A stretch of DNA of 24,147 nucleotides from a virus. Both the position numbers and the translations under genes were made by a program. Location of the stretch: positions 1 through 24,147 of IMG/VR virus record IMGVR_UViG_3300018410_000047; one strand, written 5' to 3'. Below are positions 1 through 6,318 of this stretch, piece after piece. The notes under the pieces were generated by a model, which worked only from the letters and a program-made list of their open reading frames with translations, was not told where the DNA came from and did no database searches. Every line of letters begins with the position of its first letter. Position 1 is the stretch's first letter.

Positions 1-293
1 CATTTAATCGCTGCATTTTTGAAGACGAAATCGTAAATACGAAGGATGGCCCTAAAATGATTAAAGACATACTCTCTGGAGATTCCGTATATTCATGGGA
101 CATTGAAGCTCAAAGACGCAAAAAAACTACCGTAAAAAACACTTATCAAAATAAGGTAGAAATCTTTGAGGTCGAACTGGAAAATGGATCAAAGATTCGC
201 GTGTCCAGCGAGCATAAGTTTGTATGCAGTGACGGGATAAAGCGATGCTTCAATGAGGTTATCCGAGATAAAGCTTCGGTAGTTGTCTGGTAA
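1..293 (+). CDS. dnaE: DNA polymerase III alpha subunit, N-terminal fragment fused to an N-intein half (5' end outside window)
   Basis: Only the end of this gene is visible; the frame starts at base 3. The first three residues, Phe-Asn-Arg, are the last of the polymerase part (N-extein). Cys at bases 12-14 then starts a 93-residue N-intein half that ends at the TAA at 291-293. Intein block A is seen in CIFEDEIVN and in LSGDSVYSWD (intein residues 21-30). Block B is GSKIRVSSEHKF (59-70) with the conserved His68; Ser65 stands where Thr is usual. The C-terminal strand, ending SVVVW, stops where known short split N-inteins such as gp41-1 stop (88 residues there). FNR joined to SHAVAYA of the downstream fragment rebuilds the FNKSHA-type motif of bacterial DnaE. 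The product should be inactive until it trans-splices with the fragment at 1143-2324. The ATG at 57 is internal and is not the start. Confidence 0.9.
   Translation, partial: FNRCIFEDEIVNTKDGPKMIKDILSGDSVYSWDIEAQRRKKTTVKNTYQNKVEIFEVELENGSKIRVSSEHKFVCSDGIKRCFNEVIRDKASVVVW
12..290 (+). other. split intein N-half (IntN, 93 aa)
   Basis: This is the coding span from the catalytic Cys1 to the last residue before the stop. The nucleophile Cys1 and the block B His68 are both present. No endonuclease or linker domain is fused to it. Its partner is the C-half at 1143-1256. Confidence 0.87.
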
Positions 294-1127
294 ATGATTG
301 AATTTTTTGCTATTTTCAATTTTACAAAGCGGCCTCAAATTTTTATAATAACAACACATTCTCTGATGGTCTTCAATAGACAAATCGAAAAACGAACAGG
401 GGATAATATGATCAATGGTCCAAACTTTAGCGTAGTTATTCCAAGACATACCATCTATAAATTGACTTTCGATATGATTTCTTAAAAAATCCATCGAACA
501 TCCCATTAAATCAAGTATGGAACCGCTCTTCGTTTCTCCAATCAAAGCCATCCTTAATCGAGCACGAAGGTTCATCCTCACTCTGAAAGAAATATCTTTC
601 TCTCGTCGGGAAAGAGTATAGGTATTATTATACTTCCTCATATGAGCGCGATTCCGATCTTTCCATTCCTGCATTTTCTTTTTATCTCTTTCAATATTTT
701 TTGCGCGGTTTTCCTTTTGATTTGCCCTTCGACTCTCTGTGTTGTATTTATCTAAATAAGATTGAACTTTAACTGGATTGGTATTAAGATTTTTAAATTT
801 TATTCCTCCTATTGTCGCCATATAAGCACGATTATTTTTTAAAGTGCAAAACGCAAGCATATCTTTTCTTGTTGGCTTGAACCCAGCAGAAATGCCCAAT
901 GTTTTAGAATTAAGTGTTTTGTAAATTTTTCCAGTTGACAAATCCTTTAATACGGTTAAGATTTCATCTCTACCGTCAATAACAAATCGACTATCAATAT
1001 GACTAAATTTACGTTCAAATAGATTTTTTATCCTTGATGGGGAGAAACCAATAGCTTTGGCAGCTTCTTTAAAAGAAGAAAAGGATTTAGATTCATTCTT
1101 TAGAAAATCGTATAAGGTAATTTGCAC
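189..1127 (-). CDS. free-standing HNH homing endonuclease nested antisense between the split-intein halves
   Basis: The predicted enzyme cuts DNA at an intein-free dnaE allele so that the cassette can spread. The C-terminal third shows the common phage HNH family pattern. There is a basic helix (RVRMNLRARLRMAL), then LMGCS, HIESQFIDGMSW, WTIDHIIP carrying the catalytic Asp-His, YKNLRPL carrying the Asn, and ENSKK. The N-terminus (FSSFKEAAKAIGFSPSRI) looks like a NUMOD-type helix-turn-helix for DNA recognition, followed by a lysine/arginine-rich linker. No in-frame ATG occurs before about codon 95. I chose GTG at 1127 because a TATTAT box lies 5 bases upstream of it; TTG at 1142 would add 5 residues. 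The last 37 codons run antisense into the N-intein coding region, past the usual end of this family. The gene's upstream edge touches the ATG of the C-intein fragment. Confidence 0.88.
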   Translation of the reverse strand: MQITLYDFLKNESKSFSSFKEAAKAIGFSPSRIKNLFERKFSHIDSRFVIDGRDEILTVLKDLSTGKIYKTLNSKTLGISAGFKPTRKDMLAFCTLKNNRAYMATIGGIKFKNLNTNPVKVQSYLDKYNTESRRANQKENRAKNIERDKKKMQEWKDRNRAHMRKYNNTYTLSRREKDISFRVRMNLRARLRMALIGETKSGSILDLMGCSMDFLRNHIESQFIDGMSWNNYAKVWTIDHIIPCSFFDLSIEDHQRMCCYYKNLRPLCKIENSKKFNHLPDNYRSFISDNLIEASLYPVTAYKLMLAGHANL

Positions 1128-1131
1128 GCAG

Positions 1132-1138
1132 TATAATA
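1132..1138. promoter_or_regulatory. bidirectional -10-like box serving the endonuclease and the C-terminal dnaE fragment
   Basis: The + strand reads TATAATA. TATAAT (1132-1137) is followed by 5 bases and then ATG (1143). The - strand reads TATTATA; TATTAT (1138-1133) is followed by 5 bases and then GTG (1127). I see no good -35 on either side. The geometry would give leaderless or nearly leaderless mRNAs in both directions. This is inference from spacing. Confidence 0.4.
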
Positions 1139-1142
1139 TCAA

Positions 1143-1256
1143 ATGAAGGCATTCAAAATAAAAAAAATCACACCTATCGGAATTAAAAACACCATTGATT
1201 TAGAAATTGACGACCCAGATCATAATTTCTTCTGCAATGATATTTGCGTCAGTAAT
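1143..1256 (+). other. split intein C-half (IntC, 38 aa)
   Basis: This is the coding span from Met1 to the terminal Asn38, followed by Ser as the +1 extein residue. The terminal Asn needed for cyclisation is present. The penultimate residue is Ser instead of the usual His. The length is close to that of gp41-1-type C-inteins (about 37 residues). Confidence 0.87.
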
Positions 1257-2324
1257 TCTCATGCCGTCGCCTATGCCTCAACTGCCGAAATTTGCACGTA
1301 TCTTAAATTCAATTACCCTAAAGAGTTTTTCCTATCACTGCTCATAATGTCTAAATATGAGCCAGATTCTCTCGCCGAAGTGTTTAAAATCACCCAAGAG
1401 CTAGGTCTGTTTAATATTAAACTTCTCCCGCCCGACCTATCAAAATCAAAGGAAAGCTTCTCTATTGAGGGGAACAACTTAAGATTTGGCATGGATGCAA
1501 TCAAAGGAATCTCAGAAAAGAGCATCCAAAACCTCCTAACATTTCGCGGCCACGAATTTAAAAACAAGTACGAAGTATTTCAAACCGCCAAAGACTGCGG
1601 GCTTAATATTGGCGTTCTCTGTACTCTTATTCAGGCTGGATGTTTGGATTCCTTTGGGGAAAATCGCTGCAAAACGGTCTTAGAAGCTCAGATGTTTAAT
1701 AAGCTCACAGAGAACGAAAAATTCGCTGTTCTTGAGCTTGGTGAGCATCATAATTACGACGTTTTCGCCGCTCTAAAAGATGGCGCGGAAGGAAAAATCA
1801 TTAATGCAAAAAACAAAAGCGCGTTCACTGAAAAGCGTATTCAAAAGTTGAGAGATGAGCATGGTAAATACAAAGCCATTTATGACCAGAACATTCGCCA
1901 CCAAAAATTCTGCAACTGGTATTTCGAGCGCGAAATGCTTGGGTATTCATACAGTTATACCTTACGAGAAGTGTTTGAAGAGTCAAAACACTCTTTTACC
2001 CCCATTCTAGAGTTTAATTCTCTTGACGATAATGAAACTGTGCGTATTGTTGGAGTAGTGACTGAAGTAAAAAAGACAACCTCCAAAAAAGGCAATAAAT
2101 ACATGATGCTTTCTATCTCTGATGAAAGTGGCAAACTATCTGGAATGTTTGGTGATAATGCCAAAGACAACAAATGGTCCCGCCACCTTGAAGAAAAACT
2201 ACCAGTGCCAGAAGAAGATTCTGTGGTAACGGTGGTAGGGAAGAAGTTTGGCGATCTTTTGATGATTGACAAGTTCTCAATTGTCGAAGAAACTATTTAT
2301 ACCCGCCTTTCACAAGTGAAGTAA
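1143..2324 (+). CDS. dnaE: DNA polymerase III alpha subunit, C-terminal fragment led by a C-intein half
   Basis: Residues 1-38 are a C-intein half with block F DLEIDDPDHNFFCND and end VSN, with Ser39 as the +1 splice residue. Residues 39 onward are the polymerase. SHAVAYASTAEICTYLKFNYP matches the DnaE segment after FNK. A helix-hairpin-helix region follows (about 92-175, AIKGISEKSIQNLL, then AGCLDSFG), then FEREMLGYSYSY (261-272, the KEALGLYLSGHP-like segment), and an OB-fold (about 299-385, VRIVGVVTEVKKT). The tau-binding tail of cellular DnaE seems to be missing or very short. Trans-splicing with the upstream fragment should restore the replicative polymerase. The start at 1143 is set by the intein half and by a TATAAT box 5 bases upstream; there is no Shine-Dalgarno sequence. 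A hypothetical gene follows 8 bases after the stop. Confidence 0.93.
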   Translation: MKAFKIKKITPIGIKNTIDLEIDDPDHNFFCNDICVSNSHAVAYASTAEICTYLKFNYPKEFFLSLLIMSKYEPDSLAEVFKITQELGLFNIKLLPPDLSKSKESFSIEGNNLRFGMDAIKGISEKSIQNLLTFRGHEFKNKYEVFQTAKDCGLNIGVLCTLIQAGCLDSFGENRCKTVLEAQMFNKLTENEKFAVLELGEHHNYDVFAALKDGAEGKIINAKNKSAFTEKRIQKLRDEHGKYKAIYDQNIRHQKFCNWYFEREMLGYSYSYTLREVFEESKHSFTPILEFNSLDDNETVRIVGVVTEVKKTTSKKGNKYMMLSISDESGKLSGMFGDNAKDNKWSRHLEEKLPVPEEDSVVTVVGKKFGDLLMIDKFSIVEETIYTRLSQVK

Positions 2325-2332
2325 TTAAAAAT

Positions 2333-2596
2333 ATGACAACATACAGAATCTACGAAACAGGCAACGACACTGGCAAATGGTTTTATGCAAAACAAAGGTT
2401 TGGATGTATTTATCTTACGCCATCACTAGAAGAGTTAAGAAAACCTTACGATATAAACGGTACGCCGAAACGTTTTGACTCAAAAGAACAACTCATTAGC
2501 ACCATCAAGGAGGCTCATGAAAAAAAGTCTCGGCACGAAAAGTCTATTAAATCTATCTACCATAAAGTAATTGACGAAATCACTATCCCAGATTAA
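2333..2596 (+). CDS. hypothetical protein, 87 aa
   Basis: I do not recognise this protein. The N-terminal half is rich in aromatic residues and looks like beta strands (TYRIYETGNDTGKWFYAKQ). The C-terminal half is a charged helix (EQLISTIKEAHEKKSRHEKS). No signal peptide or membrane segment is seen. It starts 8 bases after the dnaE stop and ends 9 bases before the Clp-like gene, so it is probably co-transcribed with both. The upstream sequence (gtaattaaaaat) has no Shine-Dalgarno element. Confidence 0.7.
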   Translation: MTTYRIYETGNDTGKWFYAKQRFGCIYLTPSLEELRKPYDINGTPKRFDSKEQLISTIKEAHEKKSRHEKSIKSIYHKVIDEITIPD

Positions 2597-2605
2597 CCTT
2601 CTCAT

Positions 2606-4930
2606 ATGCAAAAAACCCCCAGCCTTCTTTACCATCTTGAACAATCCGAAAAATCAGCAAAAAAGAATAGCCGCCCAAACAATGTTGTCGATTTGTTCGC
2701 GCAACTCTTAAAGGAGAGTAAGTTTAAATTTTTATTGGCCACATTTGGAATTGACGCTGATGCTGTTAGCGCCAGTTTACTCGACAAGTTGCCAGAAGTG
2801 TTTCCAAAGATTTTTGAAGATTGCGAAGAAGAATATAATTCAGTCCTAAAAGAAGCCCAAGATTCCGCCGAAACTCTTGGTTTTGGGTTCTTTGATACAG
2901 AGCATGTTTTTCACGAAATTCTTAATTCTTCGCCAACTATTAGGAGTTATTTCGGGATTTACGATTATCCTATCGAAAGTATCTTAGAGAAAACATCTGA
3001 CATGCTTACCCTCAAAGGAAACTCAGAAAGTGACGACGAAGAAAGCGGCAAAGAAACTTTTCCAACAATCGAAAGATTCTGCAAAAACTTATCATTTGAA
3101 TACGGAACTGAGCCTCAGAAAATTTATGGCCGCGCCGAAGAAATTTCCAATATCCTAGATATTCTTTGCCGACATAAAAAGGGCAACGCTGTTTTGATTG
3201 GTGATGCGGGCGTTGGCCGTAAGAGTATTATTCGCGGCGTTATTGAAAAAATTAACAGCGGCAAAAGCTCAGAAGTATTGCGGGCCAAAACATTTTTTGA
3301 ACTAGATGTTACGGCTGTTGTAGCTGGCACAGCAATGATGGGCTCTATCGAAAGTCGATTCCGAAACTTGTCAGAAGAATTAGCGAGCCATGGTAATGCT
3401 GTATTGGTTATCCCAGATTTCCAAGTAGTGTCTGGTAGCGGATTTAAAGAAGGTCCAAGTGATGTGTCCAACTTTTTGAAAAGTATTTTGGCCCGCCCAA
3501 ATGTTTCTTGCCTTGCGACGGTTACTCAGGCTGATTATAAAAAGAGCATTGAAAAAGACCAGTCAATGGCAAACCTTTTTGAGATCATTAGAGTCAAAGA
3601 GCCAACAAAAGAAGAAACGCGGCAAATTCTAATCAATTCCATTCACGAACTAGAAGAATGTCACTTTGCAGAGTTCCCGCCCGAAACAATCGACATGGTT
3701 TTAGACCTTTGCGAAAAGTTCGTTCCATATCGCCGTTTTCCAGAAAAGGCATTTGACACTCTAGATTTTCTTGGGGCGCGTTCAAAAAATGAGCATTTTA
3801 CTCATCCGCCGAAACTACACGAAGAGTGGCAAAACATTATAGATAAAGTCAGCCCAAACATGAAGGAAAACTCTCCTGAGTTTGAGAAATTTAATCGCAA
3901 GCTAGAAAAGTGGGCCAAAAAACTCAACAAATGGATGGAACAAATCGAACAAAACGTTCCTCTGATTACTCCTCAAAAAGCCTTAGCAACTTTCGCCGAA
4001 AAACACAAAATCACTGAAAACCAACTAAAACAACTGCAAACGTCTGGAATTGATGGGTTGGCGGATAAACTAAAGGTCGCAATCTTTGGTCAAGATCACG
4101 CGATTGACAAAGTATGCGATGTATTGCTATGTTCAAAAGTGGGACTCAGAGATAAGAACAAACCACTCGGAAAGTTTATGTTTGTTGGAGGAACTGGCCT
4201 CGGCAAAACACAACTCTCAAAAGATTTGGCCGCTCATTATTTTGGAGACGAAAAAGCTATCCTAAAACTAGACATGAGCGAGTTCTCAGAGCGTTTTTCT
4301 AGCTCTTCACTCATTGGAACAACGGCTGGATACGTGGGATATGAAAATGGCGGGCGATTAACTGAGTTTGTAAAGCATAATCCATCGTGCGTCGTCCTAT
4401 TCGATGAAATTGAAAAAGCAGACAGAAGCATTCACAACCTCCTACTCCAAATCATGGATGACGGTTATCTCACTGATGGTCAAGGGTTCAGGGTTGATTT
4501 CACCAACACAATCGTTATCCTCACGACAAACAGTGGAAGCGAGCCGCCAAAAAGTCTTGGGTTTAACGTTCAGCCTTCAACAGATCATCACGAAAAAGCG
4601 GCGCAAAAAGATTTCGCGCCCGAATTTCGAGCCCGAGTAGATGAGATTGTTGTGTTTAAGGATATGAGTGACGAAATGATGACTAATATCCTAAACAAGT
4701 TCATTAACCAAACAGTTGAAAAACTAAGAGACTCTGGCGTGTCAGTGGTTATTGACTCTAGTGTGGCCCCGATGCTCCTAAAAGAAATTAAAGCCCAAAA
4801 CTCCCACTCGCGAGAAATTCAAACAACAGTGCGGCGAAAATTAGATGTGCCGCTGGCAAAGTTTATTCTTGACAAGAGGCCAAAAACCATTAATGTAAAG
4901 GCTGAAAATAATAAAATCGAACTGTCGTGA
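2606..4930 (+). CDS. ClpA/ClpC-like AAA+ unfoldase with a degenerate first ATPase domain
   Basis: This is a Hsp100/Clp ATPase that would unfold proteins, possibly feeding a ClpP protease. A Clp_N-type domain lies at about 30-130 (DTEHVFHEIL matches the EHLLLAL helix). NBD1 (about 170-400) has the right layout, but its Walker A is GDAGVGRKS (199-207, no GKT/S), its Walker B is VLVIPD with no Asp-Glu pair, and its pore loop is GTAMMG with no aromatic residue. A short charged helical region sits at about 405-450. NBD2 is intact: GGTGLGKT (528-535), pore loop GYVG (575-578), VVLFDE (596-601), arginine finger in FRARVDE (R677), and sensor-2 Arg736. SLGFNVQ (650-656) closely matches the VGF ClpP-docking loop of ClpC. 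No clpP lies in the window, so it may borrow the host protease. The ATG at 2606 has no Shine-Dalgarno sequence. Confidence 0.92.
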   Translation: MQKTPSLLYHLEQSEKSAKKNSRPNNVVDLFAQLLKESKFKFLLATFGIDADAVSASLLDKLPEVFPKIFEDCEEEYNSVLKEAQDSAETLGFGFFDTEHVFHEILNSSPTIRSYFGIYDYPIESILEKTSDMLTLKGNSESDDEESGKETFPTIERFCKNLSFEYGTEPQKIYGRAEEISNILDILCRHKKGNAVLIGDAGVGRKSIIRGVIEKINSGKSSEVLRAKTFFELDVTAVVAGTAMMGSIESRFRNLSEELASHGNAVLVIPDFQVVSGSGFKEGPSDVSNFLKSILARPNVSCLATVTQADYKKSIEKDQSMANLFEIIRVKEPTKEETRQILINSIHELEECHFAEFPPETIDMVLDLCEKFVPYRRFPEKAFDTLDFLGARSKNEHFTHPPKLHEEWQNIIDKVSPNMKENSPEFEKFNRKLEKWAKKLNKWMEQIEQNVPLITPQKALATFAEKHKITENQLKQLQTSGIDGLADKLKVAIFGQDHAIDKVCDVLLCSKVGLRDKNKPLGKFMFVGGTGLGKTQLSKDLAAHYFGDEKAILKLDMSEFSERFSSSSLIGTTAGYVGYENGGRLTEFVKHNPSCVVLFDEIEKADRSIHNLLLQIMDDGYLTDGQGFRVDFTNTIVILTTNSGSEPPKSLGFNVQPSTDHHEKAAQKDFAPEFRARVDEIVVFKDMSDEMMTNILNKFINQTVEKLRDSGVSVVIDSSVAPMLLKEIKAQNSHSREIQTTVRRKLDVPLAKFILDKRPKTINVKAENNKIELS

Positions 4931-5184
4931 ATAAAAATAGCCCATTAATGAAAATCCCAGAGAACGCAAGAGAACATATTAAAACGATCATTGAAAAGCC
5001 AAAATTTTTGGCGCGACTCTTGACTGAAGAAGCTGAGAAACTGGAGGAATACGCTAGATTGACAGTCAATACCGTTTCGTTTTCAGAAAAATACGACGCA
5101 TGGGGAAACTGCGTTACAATTTCAGATGACTGCAAGGGAAAAGCTAAGCTGTACAGGCGAGTCATAAAAGAACTATCTTATTAA
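4927..5184 (+). CDS. hypothetical protein, 85 aa
   Basis: I do not recognise this protein. It is mostly helical and charged (KFLARLLTEEAEKLEEYARL), with no membrane segment. The GTG start at 4927 overlaps the TGA of the Clp-like gene in a GTGA junction, which favours coupled translation. An in-frame ATG at 4948 would give a 78-residue product that begins MKIPENAREH. Neither start has a Shine-Dalgarno sequence. The next gene begins 6 bases after its stop. Confidence 0.65.
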   Translation: MNKNSPLMKIPENAREHIKTIIEKPKFLARLLTEEAEKLEEYARLTVNTVSFSEKYDAWGNCVTISDDCKGKAKLYRRVIKELSY

Positions 5185-5189
5185 ACAAC

Positions 5190-5402
5190 ATGAACCTACA
5201 ACTAAAACCATTTCAGGCTCCTAACTTCGTAATACCAATTCTTCCACCTGTTGCAAGACAGCAAGGGATCTCGTTTGAGAGCGGATTCCCACTGTCAGAA
5301 GTTGACGCAGAAGAGTTATCGAAAATGTGTGATGATTTTAGAGAGACAATTTTTAAGAAGGCTGGCAAAAAAGACCCAAAATTAATTGAAAACCCAAAAT
5401 AA
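5190..5402 (+). CDS. hypothetical protein, 70 aa
   Basis: I do not recognise this protein. A proline-rich N-terminus (FQAPNFVIPILPPVARQQG) is followed by an acidic helix (SEVDAEELSKMCDDFRETI) and a lysine-rich tail. It is accepted mainly because it fits tightly between neighbours: 5 bases after the previous stop and 1 base before the next ATG. No Shine-Dalgarno sequence is visible. Confidence 0.6.
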   Translation: MNLQLKPFQAPNFVIPILPPVARQQGISFESGFPLSEVDAEELSKMCDDFRETIFKKAGKKDPKLIENPK

Positions 5403-5403
5403 T

Positions 5404-5709
5404 ATGCCCAAGAAAAAACCACGATTTACTGAAAAGAAATTTAGACAACTATTGCAAAAGTCATTACAAAGAGGAAGCGAAGGAGGCTTAAAAGACCCTT
5501 TGCCACTAGGATACCTTTTAAAAAGGGTTCATCTTTTTTCTATTGCCTGCGAACATATGACGCTAATTAACGCAGCACTTAGATCAAATGAAGACTTTGG
5601 TAGCGCCGCTTTTTTGGCTGTTAAAAAAATCAAGAACGATTGTGATGCTGAAATGGAAAAATTCAACGAAACAATCGACTACGAAAATCCAGAAAACAAT
5701 CAGATTTAG
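5404..5709 (+). CDS. hypothetical basic protein, 101 aa
   Basis: I do not recognise this protein. The N-terminus is strongly basic (MPKKKPRFTEKKFRQLLQKS). A helical middle (LKRVHLFSIACEHMTLINAAL) and an acidic tail follow, with no membrane segment. ATG at 5404 is preferred over TTG at 5386, which lies inside the previous gene. It is probably the last gene of the run that starts at dnaE, because 52 bases of leader-like DNA follow its stop. Confidence 0.65.
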   Translation: MPKKKPRFTEKKFRQLLQKSLQRGSEGGLKDPLPLGYLLKRVHLFSIACEHMTLINAALRSNEDFGSAAFLAVKKIKNDCDAEMEKFNETIDYENPENNQI

Positions 5710-5731
5710 AGATAAAACTCTCCGCCTAACA

Positions 5732-5738
5732 CGTTAAT
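5732..5738 (+). promoter_or_regulatory. CGTTAAT motif upstream of the 80-aa gene
   Basis: This is a partial copy of the CGTTAATATA motif found three other times just upstream of genes. The match stops after CGTTAAT. The start codon at 5762 is 23 bases downstream. Seven bases alone could occur by chance. Confidence 0.25.
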
Positions 5739-5761
5739 TCACCACATACCAAAGTAAAAAC

Positions 5762-6004
5762 ATGAGCCACACACTAGCCGTTAAATCTATAAAACTAACT
5801 CCAGAACAAGAAATTGTCGCGAGCCAAAATGAAAATAATTTCAAATTAATCCTTGAAACAAGTGCAGATGAAAATGGACACGCAATTAAAACAGAAGGGT
5901 TTGAAATTGAAGATGGAGTTATTATTAGAGGAACTTATACTACCCTCAAAAACAAGGCCGTTATCCTTTCATTCGCAAAAGGAGCGACTCTTAAAAAAGT
6001 ATAA
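5762..6004 (+). CDS. hypothetical protein, 80 aa
   Basis: I do not recognise this protein. Its composition suggests a small beta-rich fold with alternating strands (FKLILETSADENG, GFEIEDGVIIRGTY, KAVILSFAKGATL). It has no Cys, no signal peptide and no membrane segment. It sits alone, with a 52-base leader and a CGTTAAT motif upstream and a 55-base gap downstream, so it may have its own promoter. The leader ends AAAAAC-ATG with no Shine-Dalgarno sequence. Confidence 0.65.
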   Translation: MSHTLAVKSIKLTPEQEIVASQNENNFKLILETSADENGHAIKTEGFEIEDGVIIRGTYTTLKNKAVILSFAKGATLKKV

Positions 6005-6032
6005 AATAAACGACAGACCTCGCTAATTTAAC

Positions 6033-6042
6033 CGTTAATATA
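6033..6042 (+). promoter_or_regulatory. CGTTAATATA motif, candidate phage promoter
   Basis: This is an exact 10-base match to the copies at 6306-6315 and 21990-21981 (-). It contains a TAATAT -10-like core with the start codon at 6060, 18 bases beyond the core. No clear -35 is seen. A phage-specific promoter is inferred from recurrence and position. Confidence 0.4.
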
Positions 6043-6059
6043 TCACACCCCTAAAACAC

Positions 6060-6242
6060 ATGGAAAACATCGAACATACTCTAAAGCTAACCAAAGGCCG
6101 CTTCTTCACTCTTTCTACTAAGCAAGGAGAGCGGTTTAACGCTCAAGCTCGCAGCATGACACGCTGTTATCTCACGGTCTTTGATCGAAACAAAAATCGC
6201 CTTCGCAAGCTAGCTAAGACTAGCGTAATTGGTGTCAACTAA
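6060..6242 (+). CDS. small basic protein, 60 aa
   Basis: It is very basic and beta-rich (GRFFTLSTKQGERFNAQARS, then CYLTVFDRNKNRLRKLAKTS). The spacing of G-K-F-F, R-x-M, a hydrophobic VFD strand and a final R-x-x-x-T-V strand recalls small phage proteins annotated as SH3-barrel-like. This is an impression, not an identification. A nucleic-acid-binding role would fit the charge. It has its own CGTTAATATA motif 17 bases upstream of the start and a terminator hairpin right after its stop, so it is likely a single-gene transcript. Confidence 0.65.
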   Translation: MENIEHTLKLTKGRFFTLSTKQGERFNAQARSMTRCYLTVFDRNKNRLRKLAKTSVIGVN

Positions 6243-6269
6243 TCAAATGCCTTAGAACGAGATGTTCTG

Positions 6270-6304
6270 AAACCCTGAACTATCGAAAGGTGGTTCGGGG
6301 TTTT
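6270..6304 (+). terminator. Rho-independent-type terminator
   Basis: AAACCCTGAAC (6270-6280) pairs with GTTCGGGGTTT (6293-6303) in an 11-bp stem with one T-G wobble, and a TTTT run ends at 6304. A smaller perfect hairpin (AGAAC/GTTCT, 6254-6268) precedes it. It follows the stop codon at 6240-6242 and stands directly before the next promoter-like motif. Confidence 0.8.
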
Positions 6305-6305
6305 C

Positions 6306-6315
6306 CGTTAATATA
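6306..6315 (+). promoter_or_regulatory. CGTTAATATA motif, candidate leaderless promoter
   Basis: This is an exact copy of the 10-base motif, placed 2 bases after the terminator T-run. Its TAATAT core ends 4 bases before the ATG at 6319, so transcription would begin at or near the start codon. Confidence 0.4.
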
Positions 6316-6318
6316 AAC

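Noticed and set aside
294-485. Small + strand ORF directly after the N-intein stop
   Set aside because: It lies wholly within the antisense HNH gene, begins on the stop codon's next base by chance, and its translation shows no intein or other domain pattern.
291-1142. Contiguous cis-splicing intein, or a group I intron, across the gap
   Set aside because: The N-half stops exactly where known split N-inteins stop, the C-half has its own ATG, and the gap is almost fully used by an antisense gene. I found no intron core motifs at its borders.
4404-4640. 78-aa + strand ORF inside the Clp-like gene
   Set aside because: It lies over the highly conserved NBD2 in another frame and has no start signal or recognisable pattern.
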